Positions 1 through 7,606 of a stretch of DNA of 64,000 nucleotides are shown one piece after another (the first letter of the stretch is position 1; every line of letters begins with the position of its first letter). Both the position numbers and the translations under genes were made by a program. The notes under the pieces were generated by a model. The model was given only the letters and a program-made list of their open reading frames with translations. It had not been told where the DNA came from and did no database searches. Source of the DNA: Streptomyces cellostaticus (GTDB lineage: Bacteria > Actinomycetota > Actinomycetes > Streptomycetales > Streptomycetaceae); contig NZ_KQ948027.1 in NCBI RefSeq assembly GCF_001513965.1, positions 1 to 64,000 of the forward strand, in the 5' to 3' direction.

Positions 1-30
1 GGGCTTACGCCCCCCAGTGTCAGCCGAGTG

Positions 31-447
31 TCACGCGCCCGCGCAGTTCGGGCACAGCCCCCTGTACGTCACCTCGACGTCCGAGACCGTGAAGCCGAAG
101 CGCTCCGTGTCGGGGAGGTCGGCGAGCGGGTTGCCCGTGGGGTGCACGTCACGGATCGCGCCGCACTGGGCGCAGACCAGGTGGTGGTGTGGCTGGTGCG
201 CGTTCGGGTCGTACCGCTTGGCGCGCTTGTCCGTGGTGACCTCGAGCACCTCACCGAGGGAGACCAGCTCACCCAGCGTGTTGTAGACGGTCGCCCGGGA
301 GATCTCGGGCAGCTTCGCGACGGCCCGTGCGTGGACCTCGTCGGCCGTCAGGTGAACGTGCTCGCCGTCGAGGACCTCGGCCACGACGCGCCGCTGCGCG
401 GTCATCCGCCATCCGCGTCCGCGCAGCCGTTCCAGAAGGTCGCTCAT
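31..447 (-). CDS. Fur-family peroxide/metal-sensing repressor (PerR/CatR-like)
   Basis: This 138-residue protein is a Fur-superfamily metal-dependent DNA-binding repressor. The N-terminal winged helix carries the family signature around RATVYNTL, and the dimerisation domain has a histidine-rich metal site (HQPHHHLVC) followed by two CxxC pairs, CAQC and CPNC, that would bind structural zinc. The length equals typical PerR-class proteins of Streptomyces. The ATG start has no strong ribosome site. A near-perfect inverted repeat lies 63-82 bp upstream, so autoregulation is likely. It is followed on its strand only by the window edge, and a CBS-domain gene lies upstream on the same strand. From memory the syntenic S. 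coelicolor gene may be catR, the repressor of catalase CatA, but I cannot confirm that assignment, so no symbol is given. No catalase gene is present in the window. Confidence 0.9.
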   Translation of the reverse strand: MSDLLERLRGRGWRMTAQRRVVAEVLDGEHVHLTADEVHARAVAKLPEISRATVYNTLGELVSLGEVLEVTTDKRAKRYDPNAHQPHHHLVCAQCGAIRDVHPTGNPLADLPDTERFGFTVSDVEVTYRGLCPNCAGA

Positions 448-509
448 GGAGACCAGCCTAACAGCAAGGAGACCAGGTTCCGATCAGGTGTGACTTTGGA
501 ACTTTATTT

Positions 510-529
510 GATTTAGACAATATCTAATC
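510..529 (-). promoter_or_regulatory. Fur/PerR-type operator upstream of the Fur gene
   Basis: An AT-rich inverted repeat, TTAGA-N5-TCTAA with extended arms GATTTAGA and TCTAATC, sits in otherwise GC-rich DNA 63-82 bp before the Fur start codon. Spacing and composition fit Fur/PerR boxes, so negative autoregulation is the likely role. This is inferred from the sequence pattern only. Confidence 0.6.
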
Positions 530-553
530 AGGGTGAGGGGGGCAAGAACCTCA

Positions 554-592
554 CCGGGCGGGCCGGCTCCCTGTGGGGTCCGGCCCGCCCGG
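554..592 (-). terminator. Terminator after the CBS-domain gene
   Basis: A perfect 13-bp stem (CCGGGCGGGCCGG pairing with CCGGCCCGCCCGG) with a 13-nt loop lies directly downstream of the CBS gene stop codon at 598. It has no U-tract, which is normal for Streptomyces terminators. Confidence 0.7.
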
Positions 593-597
593 CGTGC

Positions 598-993
598 TCA
601 GAGCGCGGGCGCCGGCTCCCGCGCCGGGGCCCAGCAGCGGATGATGTCGCGGACCGAGACGATGCCGGCGGGCTCGCCGCGGTCGAGGACGACCAGGTGT
701 CGGAAGCCGCCGTGCGCCATGGCCCGGGCCGCCTCCTCCAGGGTCCAGGTCGGGGCGGCGAAGACGACGTCGGTGGTGGTGTGGGCGTGCGTGCGTTCCG
801 TGTCCGGGTTCTGGCCCAGGCCCACGGAGTTGAGGATGTCGCGTTCGGTGAGGATGCCGATGCCGCCGGCGTCGGGGTCGAGGACCACGGCGGCGCCGAT
901 GCGGCGTGCGGACATCAGGGCGGCTGCTTGGCGGAGGGTGTGGGCGGGGCCGACGGTGAGGATCACGGTGCTCATGGCGTCGCGGACGAGCAT
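598..993 (-). CDS. Tandem CBS-domain protein
   Basis: The 131-residue product consists of two CBS motifs and little else. The first runs from about VRDAMSTV to LTERDIL, the second from about HTTTDVVFAAP to VSVRDII. Paired CBS modules of this size usually form a Bateman domain that binds adenine nucleotides; no partner enzyme domain is present. The ATG at 993 is chosen because an AGGAGG sits 11 nt upstream; an in-frame GTG at 1005 overlaps that ribosome site and is less likely. The gene stands alone between the Fur regulator and hisN, all on the same strand, with its own terminator. Its physiological role is unknown. Confidence 0.85.
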   Translation of the reverse strand: MLVRDAMSTVILTVGPAHTLRQAAALMSARRIGAAVVLDPDAGGIGILTERDILNSVGLGQNPDTERTHAHTTTDVVFAAPTWTLEEAARAMAHGGFRHLVVLDRGEPAGIVSVRDIIRCWAPAREPAPAL

Positions 994-1142
994 GACTGGG
1001 GCCACCTCCTACGAATCTCCGGCGTGTGCGGAGATTCACAAGTTCACAAGTGAGGGTGGCCTCAGAGTGCCAGGTAAAGCGGAGGTCAACAAGAGGGCGC
1101 GCGCGGCTAGTTGAGGGGCGTGCCGCAGCTTTCCCATGGTGC

Positions 1143-1943
1143 TCAGTAGCGCTGGTTGAGATACCCCAGCAACTCGTCGTGCAGCAGGCCGTTGGACGCG
1201 ACCGCGTTGCCGCTGTGCGGGCCCGGGCGGCCGTCGAGGCCGGTGAAGGTGCCGCCGGCCTCGGTGACGATGATCGCGTTGGCGGCCATGTCCCAGAGCG
1301 ACAGCTCCGGCTCCGCACAGAGGTCGACCGAGCCCTCGGCGACCATCATGTAGGGCCAGAAGTCGCCGTACGCGCGCGTGCGCCACACCTCGCGGGTGAG
1401 GTCGAGGAAGCCGTTCAGACGGCCCTGCTCCTCCCAGCCGCTGAGCGAGGAGTACGCGAAGGAGGCGTCCGTCAGCTTGCCGACGCGGGAGACGTGGATG
1501 CGGCTCGCGGAGGACAGGCTGCGGCCGGTGAAGGCGCCGTGGCCCTGCGCGGCCCACCAGCGGCGGTTGAGGGCGGGGGCGGAGACGACGCCGACGACGG
1601 GCTGGTAGCCGCCTTCGCCCGCCTCCATCAGGGAGATGAGCGTGGCCCAGACGGGCACGCCGCGGACGTAGTTCTTGGTGCCGTCGATCGGGTCGATGAC
1701 CCAGCGGCGGGGGCCGGTGCCCTCGACTCCGTACTCCTCGCCGAGGATGGCGTCCCGGGGGCGGGCGCGCTGGAGCTGACCGCGGATGAGCTCTTCCGCC
1801 GCCTTGTCCGCTTCGCTCACCGGGGTCATGTCCGGCTTCGTCTCCACCTTCAGGTCGAGGGCCTTGAAGCGGGCCATGGTGGCCGCGTCGGCCGCGTCGG
1901 CGAGGACGTGGGCGAGACGGAGGTCGTCAAGGTAGTCCGGCAT
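1143..1943 (-). CDS. hisN: Histidinol-phosphate phosphatase, inositol-monophosphatase type
   Basis: This 266-residue enzyme belongs to the Mg-dependent inositol monophosphatase superfamily and in actinomycetes performs the L-histidinol-phosphate dephosphorylation step of histidine biosynthesis. Metal-binding motifs are visible: GEEYG, DPIDGT within WVIDPIDGTKNYVRG, and the C-terminal WDMAA followed by EAGG. The start at the ATG of MPDYLDDL matches the length I recall for Streptomyces HisN. A TACCGT hexamer (1951-1956) ends 7 nt before the ATG and no Shine-Dalgarno is visible, so translation may be leaderless. It is not linked to other his genes here. Confidence 0.9.
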   Translation of the reverse strand: MPDYLDDLRLAHVLADAADAATMARFKALDLKVETKPDMTPVSEADKAAEELIRGQLQRARPRDAILGEEYGVEGTGPRRWVIDPIDGTKNYVRGVPVWATLISLMEAGEGGYQPVVGVVSAPALNRRWWAAQGHGAFTGRSLSSASRIHVSRVGKLTDASFAYSSLSGWEEQGRLNGFLDLTREVWRTRAYGDFWPYMMVAEGSVDLCAEPELSLWDMAANAIIVTEAGGTFTGLDGRPGPHSGNAVASNGLLHDELLGYLNQRY

Positions 1944-2135
1944 GTGACGAACGGTATCTTCCGTGGCCGATAGCGGGCTACAGGGGGCCGTGGGTGGGCG
2001 GGTCGGCTGGGCCGTGTGGAGAGGTACGGGTCGGCTGAGCCTGGACGAGGAGGGGTCGCCGCTCACCGGCGCCGACGCCGGGCGCGAGGAACTGCGCGAT
2101 CAGCCCCACGGAGCCGGACCCCGGGACGGTCCGCA

Positions 2136-2195
2136 GTTCAACGGTGTGCCGTCGGGCACGGTCTGCCGTTCAACGGTGTGCCGTAGGGCACGGTC
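2136..2195. repeat. Two 28-bp direct repeats, period 32 bp
   Basis: Positions 2136-2163 and 2168-2195 differ at a single base. Each copy begins GTTCAACGG and contains a GTGCC...GGCAC inverted repeat. The 32-bp period is about three helical turns, so two copies would lie on one face of the DNA. They lie about 50-110 bp upstream of the TetR promoter and are candidate operators. Confidence 0.6.
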
Positions 2196-2245
2196 GCATG
2201 GGTGCACCGTGGCCGATGCGCGCCCCCTCGCACGCCCGAGAACCC

Positions 2246-2274
2246 TTGACAGTGCATGTATGCGCGTCAAATCT
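2246..2274 (+). promoter_or_regulatory. Promoter and possible operator of the TetR gene
   Basis: A consensus TTGACA (2246-2251) is followed after 17 nt by AAATCT. The -35 and spacer form an imperfect palindrome, TTGAC-agt-GCAT-gt-ATGC-gc-GTCAA, which is a typical arrangement for TetR autoregulation. The start codon is 34 nt beyond the -10. Confidence 0.5.
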
Positions 2275-2307
2275 GGGCGCAGTGCCGCTTGCCCCAGGGA
2301 GGCGATG

Positions 2308-2913
2308 ATGCCTGCAGCCCGGGAGTCCCTACTGGACGCCGCCTATACGGCCCTCGCGCGCCGGCCGTGGTCCGCCGTGCGGATGGTCGACGTGGCCGCG
2401 GCGGCCGGGGTGTCCCGACAGACGCTGTACAACGAGTTCGGTAGCAAGGAGGGGCTGGCCCGGGCGCTGGTGCGGCGGGAGGCCGACGGGTATCTCGCCG
2501 GGGTGGAGCGGGCGCTCGCCACGCACACCGACCCGTGCGGCCGGCTCACCGCCGCCGCCGAGTGGACGGCGTCGGCCGCCCGGGACAACGCGCTGGTGCG
2601 GGCCATGCTCACCGGCTGCTGGAGCGAGCGTCTGCCCGCGCCGACGCTCGCCGCCGTGCCGTCCTCCTCAGCCGTACCCGCGCAGCGCCGGGCGGACGGG
2701 CCGCTGCCCTCGCCCGGCGACCTGGTGCGGATCGTGCGGGACCGGGCGGTGATGGTGCTGGGCGGACCCGGCACGGCGAAGGCCGACGACTGCGAGCTCG
2801 CGCGGTCCTGTGAGTTCGTCGTGCGGCTCGCGCTGTCCTGTGTGGCCGCGCCGCCGGGGGAGGGCGGCATCGCCGAGCTGGTGCGCGGCGCGCTCCCCGG
2901 ACAGGTGATCTGA
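2308..2913 (+). CDS. TetR/AcrR-family transcriptional regulator
   Basis: The 201-residue protein has an N-terminal helix-turn-helix typical of TetR repressors: MVDVAAAAGVSRQTLYNEFGSK. The C-terminal ligand domain is alanine-rich and not assignable to a subfamily. Two adjacent in-frame ATGs occur; the second (2308) is preferred because AGGGAGG ends 5 nt before it. The gene is convergent with sugE, which is therefore not an obvious divergent target. The repeated DNA upstream suggests that it controls its own promoter. Confidence 0.85.
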   Translation: MPAARESLLDAAYTALARRPWSAVRMVDVAAAAGVSRQTLYNEFGSKEGLARALVRREADGYLAGVERALATHTDPCGRLTAAAEWTASAARDNALVRAMLTGCWSERLPAPTLAAVPSSSAVPAQRRADGPLPSPGDLVRIVRDRAVMVLGGPGTAKADDCELARSCEFVVRLALSCVAAPPGEGGIAELVRGALPGQVI

Positions 2914-3051
2914 CGGGCCGGTGGGCGCCCTGGAGGTTCCAGCCGGCCGCGTCCGGCAGCTCGCCCGCCTGGTCCGGCATGAAGAAGTGGCTGTCGTACG
3001 CCGTCAGTTGGGCCGGTTCGCGGCCCTCGGCCGGCCCGTCCGCGAGGCCGT
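2914..3051 (-). pseudogene. Possible coding remnant downstream of sugE
   Basis: On the minus strand this 138-bp stretch reads without stops in one frame and has about 95% G or C at third codon positions, the signature of real Streptomyces coding DNA. The conceptual product includes AYDSHFFMPDQAGELPDAAG. There is no start codon context of its own; the frame begins just after the sugE stop codon. It may be the 3' end of a gene whose 5' part was lost when the present neighbours came together. I do not recognise the family. Confidence 0.35.
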
Positions 3052-3375
3052 CTAGTGGGCCGAGCCCGACAGTTGGAGGCCGATCACACCGACGATGACG
3101 AAGGAGATCGAGACGATCTTCAGGGTCGACACCAGGTCACCGAGGAAGACCATGCCGTAGATCGCCGTGCCCGCCGCACCGATCCCGGTCCACACGGCGT
3201 ACGCGGGGCCGACGTCGAGCTTCTTCAGCGAGAGGGTCAGCAGGCCGAAGCTGCCCAGTGCGAAGGCGGCGAAGGCGATCGTCGGCCACAGGCGGGTGAA
3301 CCCGTGCGAGAGCTTCAGGCACACGGCGAAACCGGTCTCCAGGATCCCGGCCACGACGACCAGCAGCCACGCCAT
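3052..3375 (-). CDS. sugE: SMR-family multidrug/guanidinium exporter (SugE-like)
   Basis: This 107-residue, four-helix membrane protein belongs to the small multidrug resistance family. The N-terminal MAWLLVVVAGILETGFAVCLK carries the essential membrane glutamate of helix 1, and the W-x-G-I-G-A segment of helix 3 is present. Members of the SugE/Gdx branch export guanidinium ions in exchange for protons, and that assignment is made here on overall sequence character. No partner SMR subunit is adjacent, so it probably acts as a homodimer. A hairpin lies upstream (3395-3450) but does not match the guanidine riboswitch consensus sequences I know. Confidence 0.85.
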   Translation of the reverse strand: MAWLLVVVAGILETGFAVCLKLSHGFTRLWPTIAFAAFALGSFGLLTLSLKKLDVGPAYAVWTGIGAAGTAIYGMVFLGDLVSTLKIVSISFVIVGVIGLQLSGSAH

Positions 3376-3459
3376 GTGCTGTCCTCCCGTAGGTCCGGAT
3401 CACCGGTTCGGTGCGAGTATGCACTTACCGGGCTCGCACCCCGGCAAACAACGCGGTGC

Positions 3460-4470
3460 TCAGTCGCCCTCCGTGCGCTCCCGCGTGGACAGCAGCCGGC
3501 GCAGCGAGTACAGCCGCGCCGGGTCCGCATGGCCCTCCTCGACCCACGCGTCCAGCGCGCAGTCCCGCTCGTCGTGGCTGCACGCGCGCGGGCAGCCCTC
3601 CGTGCCCGGCTCCAGGTCCGGGAAGGCGTGGATCACCCGCGACGGGTCGATGTGCGCGAGGCCGAAGGACCGCACGCCCGGGGTGTCGACGACCCAGCCC
3701 TGCGCACCGCTCAGGGGGAGGGCGAGCGCCGAGGTGGTGGTGTGGCGGCCGCGGCCGGTCACCGCGTTGACGTGGCCCGTCGTACGGCGGCGGTCCTCCG
3801 GGACCAGCGCGTTGACCAGGGTCGTCTTGCCCACGCCCGAGTGACCCACGAAGGCGGTGATCTTGCCGTTCAGGTACTCGCGCACCCGGTCCGCCGCGTC
3901 GCCGTTCTCCAGTTCCTCGCGGCTGGTGACGACATAGGGGATGTCGAGGTGGCCGTACAGCTCCAGCAGCTTGTCCGGCGGGGCCAGGTCCGACTTGGTC
4001 ATCACCAGTAGCGGCTCCAGACCGCCGTCGTAGGCCGCGACCAGACAGCGGTCGATCAGGCGCGGGCGCGGCTCCGGGTCGGCGAGCGCGGTGACGATCG
4101 CCAGCTGGTCGGCGTTGGCCACGACCACCCGCTCGTACGGATCGTCGTCATCGGCCGTACGACGTAGCAACGAGCTGCGCTCCTCGATGCGCACGATCCG
4201 CGCGAGCGTGTCCTTCTGGCCGGACAGATCGCCGACCAGGGCCACCCGGTCGCCCACCACGGCCGCCTTGCGGCCCAGTTCGCGGGCCTTCATCGCCATG
4301 ACCGGACGGTCCTCGACCAGGCAGGTCAGCCGGCCCCGGTCGACCGTGAGGACCAGGCCCTCGGCCGCGTCCTCGTGTTTGGGCCGGATGTTGGTACGCG
4401 GCCGGTTGCCCTTGCGGTTGGGACGGCTGCGGATGTCGTCCTCGTCGGTGTGCTTGCCGTAACGGCGCAT
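3460..4470 (-). CDS. rsgA: Ribosome small-subunit-dependent GTPase A
   Basis: The 336-residue protein is a circularly permuted GTPase that acts late in 30S ribosome maturation. An N-terminal OB-fold is followed by the permuted motif order: TKSD (G4, near residue 158), then GHSGVGKTT (G1, near 217), then DTPGVRSFG (G3, near 272). A C-terminal zinc knuckle with GCPRACSHDERDC closes the protein. The basic N-terminal extension of about 35 residues is usual for actinobacteria. The gene follows aroA by 16 nt and is almost certainly cotranscribed with it. Confidence 0.95.
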   Translation of the reverse strand: MRRYGKHTDEDDIRSRPNRKGNRPRTNIRPKHEDAAEGLVLTVDRGRLTCLVEDRPVMAMKARELGRKAAVVGDRVALVGDLSGQKDTLARIVRIEERSSLLRRTADDDDPYERVVVANADQLAIVTALADPEPRPRLIDRCLVAAYDGGLEPLLVMTKSDLAPPDKLLELYGHLDIPYVVTSREELENGDAADRVREYLNGKITAFVGHSGVGKTTLVNALVPEDRRRTTGHVNAVTGRGRHTTTSALALPLSGAQGWVVDTPGVRSFGLAHIDPSRVIHAFPDLEPGTEGCPRACSHDERDCALDAWVEEGHADPARLYSLRRLLSTRERTEGD

Positions 4471-4486
4471 GGTCCCAGTCCGCCCG

Positions 4487-5800
4487 TCAGTTCCCCAGCA
4501 TCCCGGTCCACAGGTCGGGGAAGTCGGGCAGGGTCTTCGCCGTCGTCGCCACGTTCTCGATCTGCACGCCCTTGACCGCCAGGCCGATGATCGCACCGGC
4601 CGTCGCCATGCGGTGGTCCTCGTAGGTGTGGAAGACCCCGCCGTGCAGCGCGCGCGGGCGGATGTGGAGGCCGTCGGCCGTCTCGGTGACGTCGCCGCCG
4701 AGTTCGTTGATCTCCTTGGTGAGCGCGGCCAGCCGGTCCGTCTCGTGCAGCCGCAGATGGGCCACGCCGCGCAGGGTGGAGGGGGAGTCCGCGAGGGCGG
4801 CCACCGCCGCGATGCCCGGGGTCAGTTCGCCCACGTCGCCCAGGTCCACGTCGATGCCGTGGATGGCACCCGAGCCGGTGAACTCCAGCCCGTACTCGGT
4901 CAGTTCGCAGGTGCCGCCCATCTCGGTGAAGATCTCCCGCAGCCGGTCACCCGGCTGGGTGGTGCGCGCCGGCCAGTCCGGGATCAGCACCTTGCCGCCG
5001 GTGACCAGGGCCGCCGCCAGGAACGGCTGGGCGTTCGACAGGTCCGGCTCGACCGTCAGGTCCCGGCCGAGCAGCGCGCCCGGCGTCACCCGCCACACGT
5101 TCGGCTCGCCGCCCGACTCCGGGGTGTCCACCTGGGCGCCGACCGCGCGCAGCATCTCCACGGTCATCCGGATGTGCGGCAGGGAGGGGAGACTCGCGCC
5201 GGTGTGGCGCACCTCGACACCCTGGTTGAAACGCGGGCCGGACAGCAGCAGCGCCGACACGAACTGGGAGGACGAGGAGGCGTCGACCGACACCGGGCCG
5301 CCGTCCAGGGCCCCGCCGCCGTGCACGGTCAGCGGCAGCGCGCCGCGGCCGTCGTCGTCGATCCGGGCGCCGAGCGTGCGCAGCGCGTCGATCACGCCGT
5401 TCAGGGGGCGCTCGTACGACCGCGGGTCCCCGTCGAACCGGATGGGGCCGTCGGCCAGCGCGGCCACCGGCGGCAGGAAGCGCATCACCGTGCCGGCGTT
5501 GCCGACGTCGACCGTGGCCGGACCGCGCAGACCCGTGGGCAGCACCCGCCAGGCCTCGCCGGAACCGTCCGGGCCGACCCCCTCCTCGATCTCCACGCCC
5601 ATGGCCCGCAGGGCGCCGGCCATCAGCAGGGTGTCGCGCGAGCGCAGCGGACGGCGCAGCCAGCCGGGCTCGGAGGCGAGGGCGGCGAGGACGAGGGCGC
5701 GGTTGGTGACCGATTTGGACCCGGGCACGTGGACCGTCGCGTCGACGGCTCCGCTCGCGTGCGGGGCGGGCCAGAGGGCGGGGGCAGTGTTCGGGGCCAT
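4487..5800 (-). CDS. aroA: 3-phosphoshikimate 1-carboxyvinyltransferase (EPSP synthase)
   Basis: This 437-residue enzyme joins shikimate-3-phosphate and phosphoenolpyruvate in the shikimate pathway. The substrate motifs PGSKSVTNRALVLAALA and DAGTVMRF-like GNAGTVMRFLPP are present, as are SSSQFVSALLL and the C-terminal HETDRL and EDHRMA. There is no Shine-Dalgarno before the ATG, but TATAAA (5809-5814) ends 8 nt upstream, so the transcript is probably leaderless. It heads a two-gene operon with rsgA. Confidence 0.95.
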   Translation of the reverse strand: MAPNTAPALWPAPHASGAVDATVHVPGSKSVTNRALVLAALASEPGWLRRPLRSRDTLLMAGALRAMGVEIEEGVGPDGSGEAWRVLPTGLRGPATVDVGNAGTVMRFLPPVAALADGPIRFDGDPRSYERPLNGVIDALRTLGARIDDDGRGALPLTVHGGGALDGGPVSVDASSSSQFVSALLLSGPRFNQGVEVRHTGASLPSLPHIRMTVEMLRAVGAQVDTPESGGEPNVWRVTPGALLGRDLTVEPDLSNAQPFLAAALVTGGKVLIPDWPARTTQPGDRLREIFTEMGGTCELTEYGLEFTGSGAIHGIDVDLGDVGELTPGIAAVAALADSPSTLRGVAHLRLHETDRLAALTKEINELGGDVTETADGLHIRPRALHGGVFHTYEDHRMATAGAIIGLAVKGVQIENVATTAKTLPDFPDLWTGMLGN

Positions 5801-5934
5801 GGGGCCACTTTATAAGGAGGGCAAGGAAGGGGCCGTCGTCGTCCGCGGGCCGTGGGGGCCGGTCGCGCTGACGCGGGGCGGCACAGCGATACGGTCCCGC
5901 CCCTGAGGGGGCTGCCCCTACGGGCCCGGCACCC

Positions 5935-6657
5935 TCATCCCTGCAAGAGCCAGCGTCCTCCGCCGATCACCGAGCACAGCGACACCGCATAGAACAGGAA
6001 CAGCCACAGCCCCGCCGGTACGTGCGTCAGCCGCGCCAGCTGGTCCGCGTCCGAGTCGCCCGCCTGGCCCCGGACCCGCTTGGCCTGGAGCTCGAACGGC
6101 GGCCGTACTCCGCCGAGCAGGAGGAACCACACCACCGCGTACGCGAAAGCGGCCTGTACCTGGGGGCCCGCCAGCCAGGACACCAGCAGGAAGGCGCCCC
6201 CGGCCAGGACCACGGTCAGGACCCCGTACGCGTTGCGGATCATCACCAGCATCGCCACCAGCAGGGCCGTCGCCACCCACAGCAGCAGCGTGATGCGGCC
6301 CGCGGCCAGCAGAGCGGCTCCGCCCAGGCCCAGCAGCGAGGGTGCCGTGTACCCCGCGGCCGCCGTGAGGATCATGCCCAGGCCGTACGGCTTGCCGCGG
6401 CTGACCGTGAGGCCGCTGGTGTCGGAGTGCAGGCGTATGCCCGTCAGCTGCCGGCCGGTGAGCAGGGCCACCAGGCCGTGGCCGCCCTCGTGGGCGATGG
6501 TGATGGCGTTGCGGGAGACGCGCCAGAGAGCGTGCGGGGCGACTGCGGCGAACGCAGCCGCGGCCGTGGCGAGCACCACCCACAGGTCGGGGTCGGGCTG
6601 GGTGCCGGTGAGCCGGTCCCAGAGGTCGGGCAGCGCGGTGGCGGCGAGGCTGTCCAT
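5935..6657 (-). CDS. M50-family site-2-type membrane metalloprotease
   Basis: The 240-residue protein has about six hydrophobic segments and an HEGGH motif (HExxH) in ITIAHEGGHGLVALLTGR, placing it with M50 zinc metallopeptidases of the short actinobacterial type without a PDZ domain. Such enzymes cut membrane-embedded substrates, and the substrate here is unknown. The ATG at 6657 follows an AGGAG about 12 nt upstream. Synteny puts it beside aroA-rsgA and a few kilobases from sigR, but there is no sequence evidence that it processes an anti-sigma factor, and RsrA is a soluble protein. Confidence 0.8.
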   Translation of the reverse strand: MDSLAATALPDLWDRLTGTQPDPDLWVVLATAAAAFAAVAPHALWRVSRNAITIAHEGGHGLVALLTGRQLTGIRLHSDTSGLTVSRGKPYGLGMILTAAAGYTAPSLLGLGGAALLAAGRITLLLWVATALLVAMLVMIRNAYGVLTVVLAGGAFLLVSWLAGPQVQAAFAYAVVWFLLLGGVRPPFELQAKRVRGQAGDSDADQLARLTHVPAGLWLFLFYAVSLCSVIGGGRWLLQG

Positions 6658-6773
6658 GTCCGGCAGTGGCTCCTGTCGTCGTACGGAGTCTGGCAGTGTG
6701 ACACGTATGGGCGGACGGTATCTGAGACGCCGACGTCGCAGTAATCGTTCCTGGACGGTAAACATGCAGGTCA

Positions 6774-6813
6774 CAGCGTTAGAGCCCCGGAGTGATCCGG
6801 GGCTCTGACGCTG
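6774..6813. terminator. Long isolated hairpin
   Basis: An 18-bp stem with one G-U pair and a GTGA loop: CAGCGTTAGAGCCCCGGA pairs with 6796-6813. It would act as a bidirectional terminator, yet no intact gene ends here on either strand. It lies between the M50 gene promoter region and a truncated RNase gene and may be a relic of a lost gene. Confidence 0.5.
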
Positions 6814-6874
6814 CCTGTACTGACTGTGCGCCGGCCTGGAGGCACCTGAGACCACCCCAGGGAACGCGTCCTGA

Positions 6875-7117
6875 CACGGCACGTTCAACGACCGCAGCGG
6901 CGACCTCGCCGCGTTCGAGCAGCAGGCGCGCCACGAGCCGCCGTCCCGCGCCTTCTCGACCGGCAACGGCCGGACGGCCCCCTACGTCGAGTACGACATC
7001 GACGAGCACACCTCGACGCGCTCACCGGACCGCGGCCTGCGGCGCATCATCCGCAACCCGCTCACCGGCAACGTCTTCGCGACCTGGGACCACTACCAAG
7101 TACTGAGCAGGGACTGA
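6875..7117 (+). pseudogene. Truncated microbial guanyl-RNase (RNase Sa/barnase-like) domain
   Basis: Eighty codons read without interruption to a TGA at 7115, but an in-frame TGA sits immediately upstream (6872) and no start codon is available, so the 5' part is missing. The product ends YVEYDID...SPDRGLRRIIRNP...VFATWDHYQVL. This matches the arrangement in RNase Sa-type enzymes: catalytic Glu in an (H/V)EY segment, Arg in RG-x-RRI, and His in the terminal DHY. Codon bias is fully Streptomyces-like, so the domain was once expressed. It is followed by a broken barstar-like gene, as expected for a toxin and its inhibitor. The RNase assignment rests on motif spacing only. Confidence 0.6.
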
Positions 7118-7156
7118 AGGGGAAATCCGCGTCAGCGTGTGAAGGAGACCACCGTC

Positions 7157-7458
7157 ATGATCCGTACGACAGCCTGGCTGCGCCCCCTGTCCGAGGTGCC
7201 GGACGCCTCCGCGTCGTACGAAGTGCGCGGCTCCCGCAGCCGTACCCGCCAGGACCTGTTCACCGAGTGGGCCGCCGGACTGCGCGAGGCCGCGGACCTC
7301 CTCGCCGACGCACCGCCGCACCGCCGCACGAGATGCCCGTCCTCCTGTCCGTTCTGAGCGAGGCCGCGGGCAACGACAGTGCCGCCCCGCGTCTGCTGCT
7401 CCTCCTCTACGACACCCCCGACCGCCTGACCGACCTGGACCGGCGTCTGACGGGTTGA
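7157..7458 (+). pseudogene. Frameshifted barstar-like immunity gene
   Basis: AAGGAG at 7142-7147 precedes the ATG at 7157. The first frame encodes about 53 residues ending EAADLLADAPP, then becomes nonsense and stops at 7357. A tandem 8-bp repeat, GCACCGCC, occupies 7310-7317 and 7318-7325. Removing one copy restores a single frame that continues PHEMPVLLSVLSEAAGND...LLLLYDTPDRLTDLDRRLTG to the TGA at 7456-7458. The restored protein (about 97 residues) resembles barstar-family inhibitors at its ends but seems to lack the central segment that contacts the nuclease. Position right after an RNase remnant supports an immunity role. Family assignment is tentative. Confidence 0.5.
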
Positions 7459-7606
7459 TCAGCACGGGGAACCGCGCCCAGCAGCGGTCTGCCACTCTTG
7501 GACGTGTCCCGGTGGCTGGGACGCAAGAACATCAGGGAGACGGTGGACATGGACGGGCAGCTCACCTCCAGGCGACCGTTTTCGCAGGTCGGAGGGGTGG
7601 TCACAG

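Larger units (their letters stand above)
1944..2307. other. 364-bp intergenic region between hisN and the TetR gene
   Basis: No gene is supported here; long open frames across it lack coding character. It holds the hisN -10 hexamer at its left end, a pair of near-identical 28-bp direct repeats (2136-2163 and 2168-2195), and a promoter with overlapping palindrome (2246-2274) for the rightward TetR gene. Confidence 0.7.

Noticed and set aside
3395..3450. Guanidine-I, -II or -III riboswitch upstream of sugE
   Set aside because: A hairpin is present, but the conserved nucleotides of these classes (for example the ACGR loops or the GGACA segment) were not found, so it is listed only as a weak finding.
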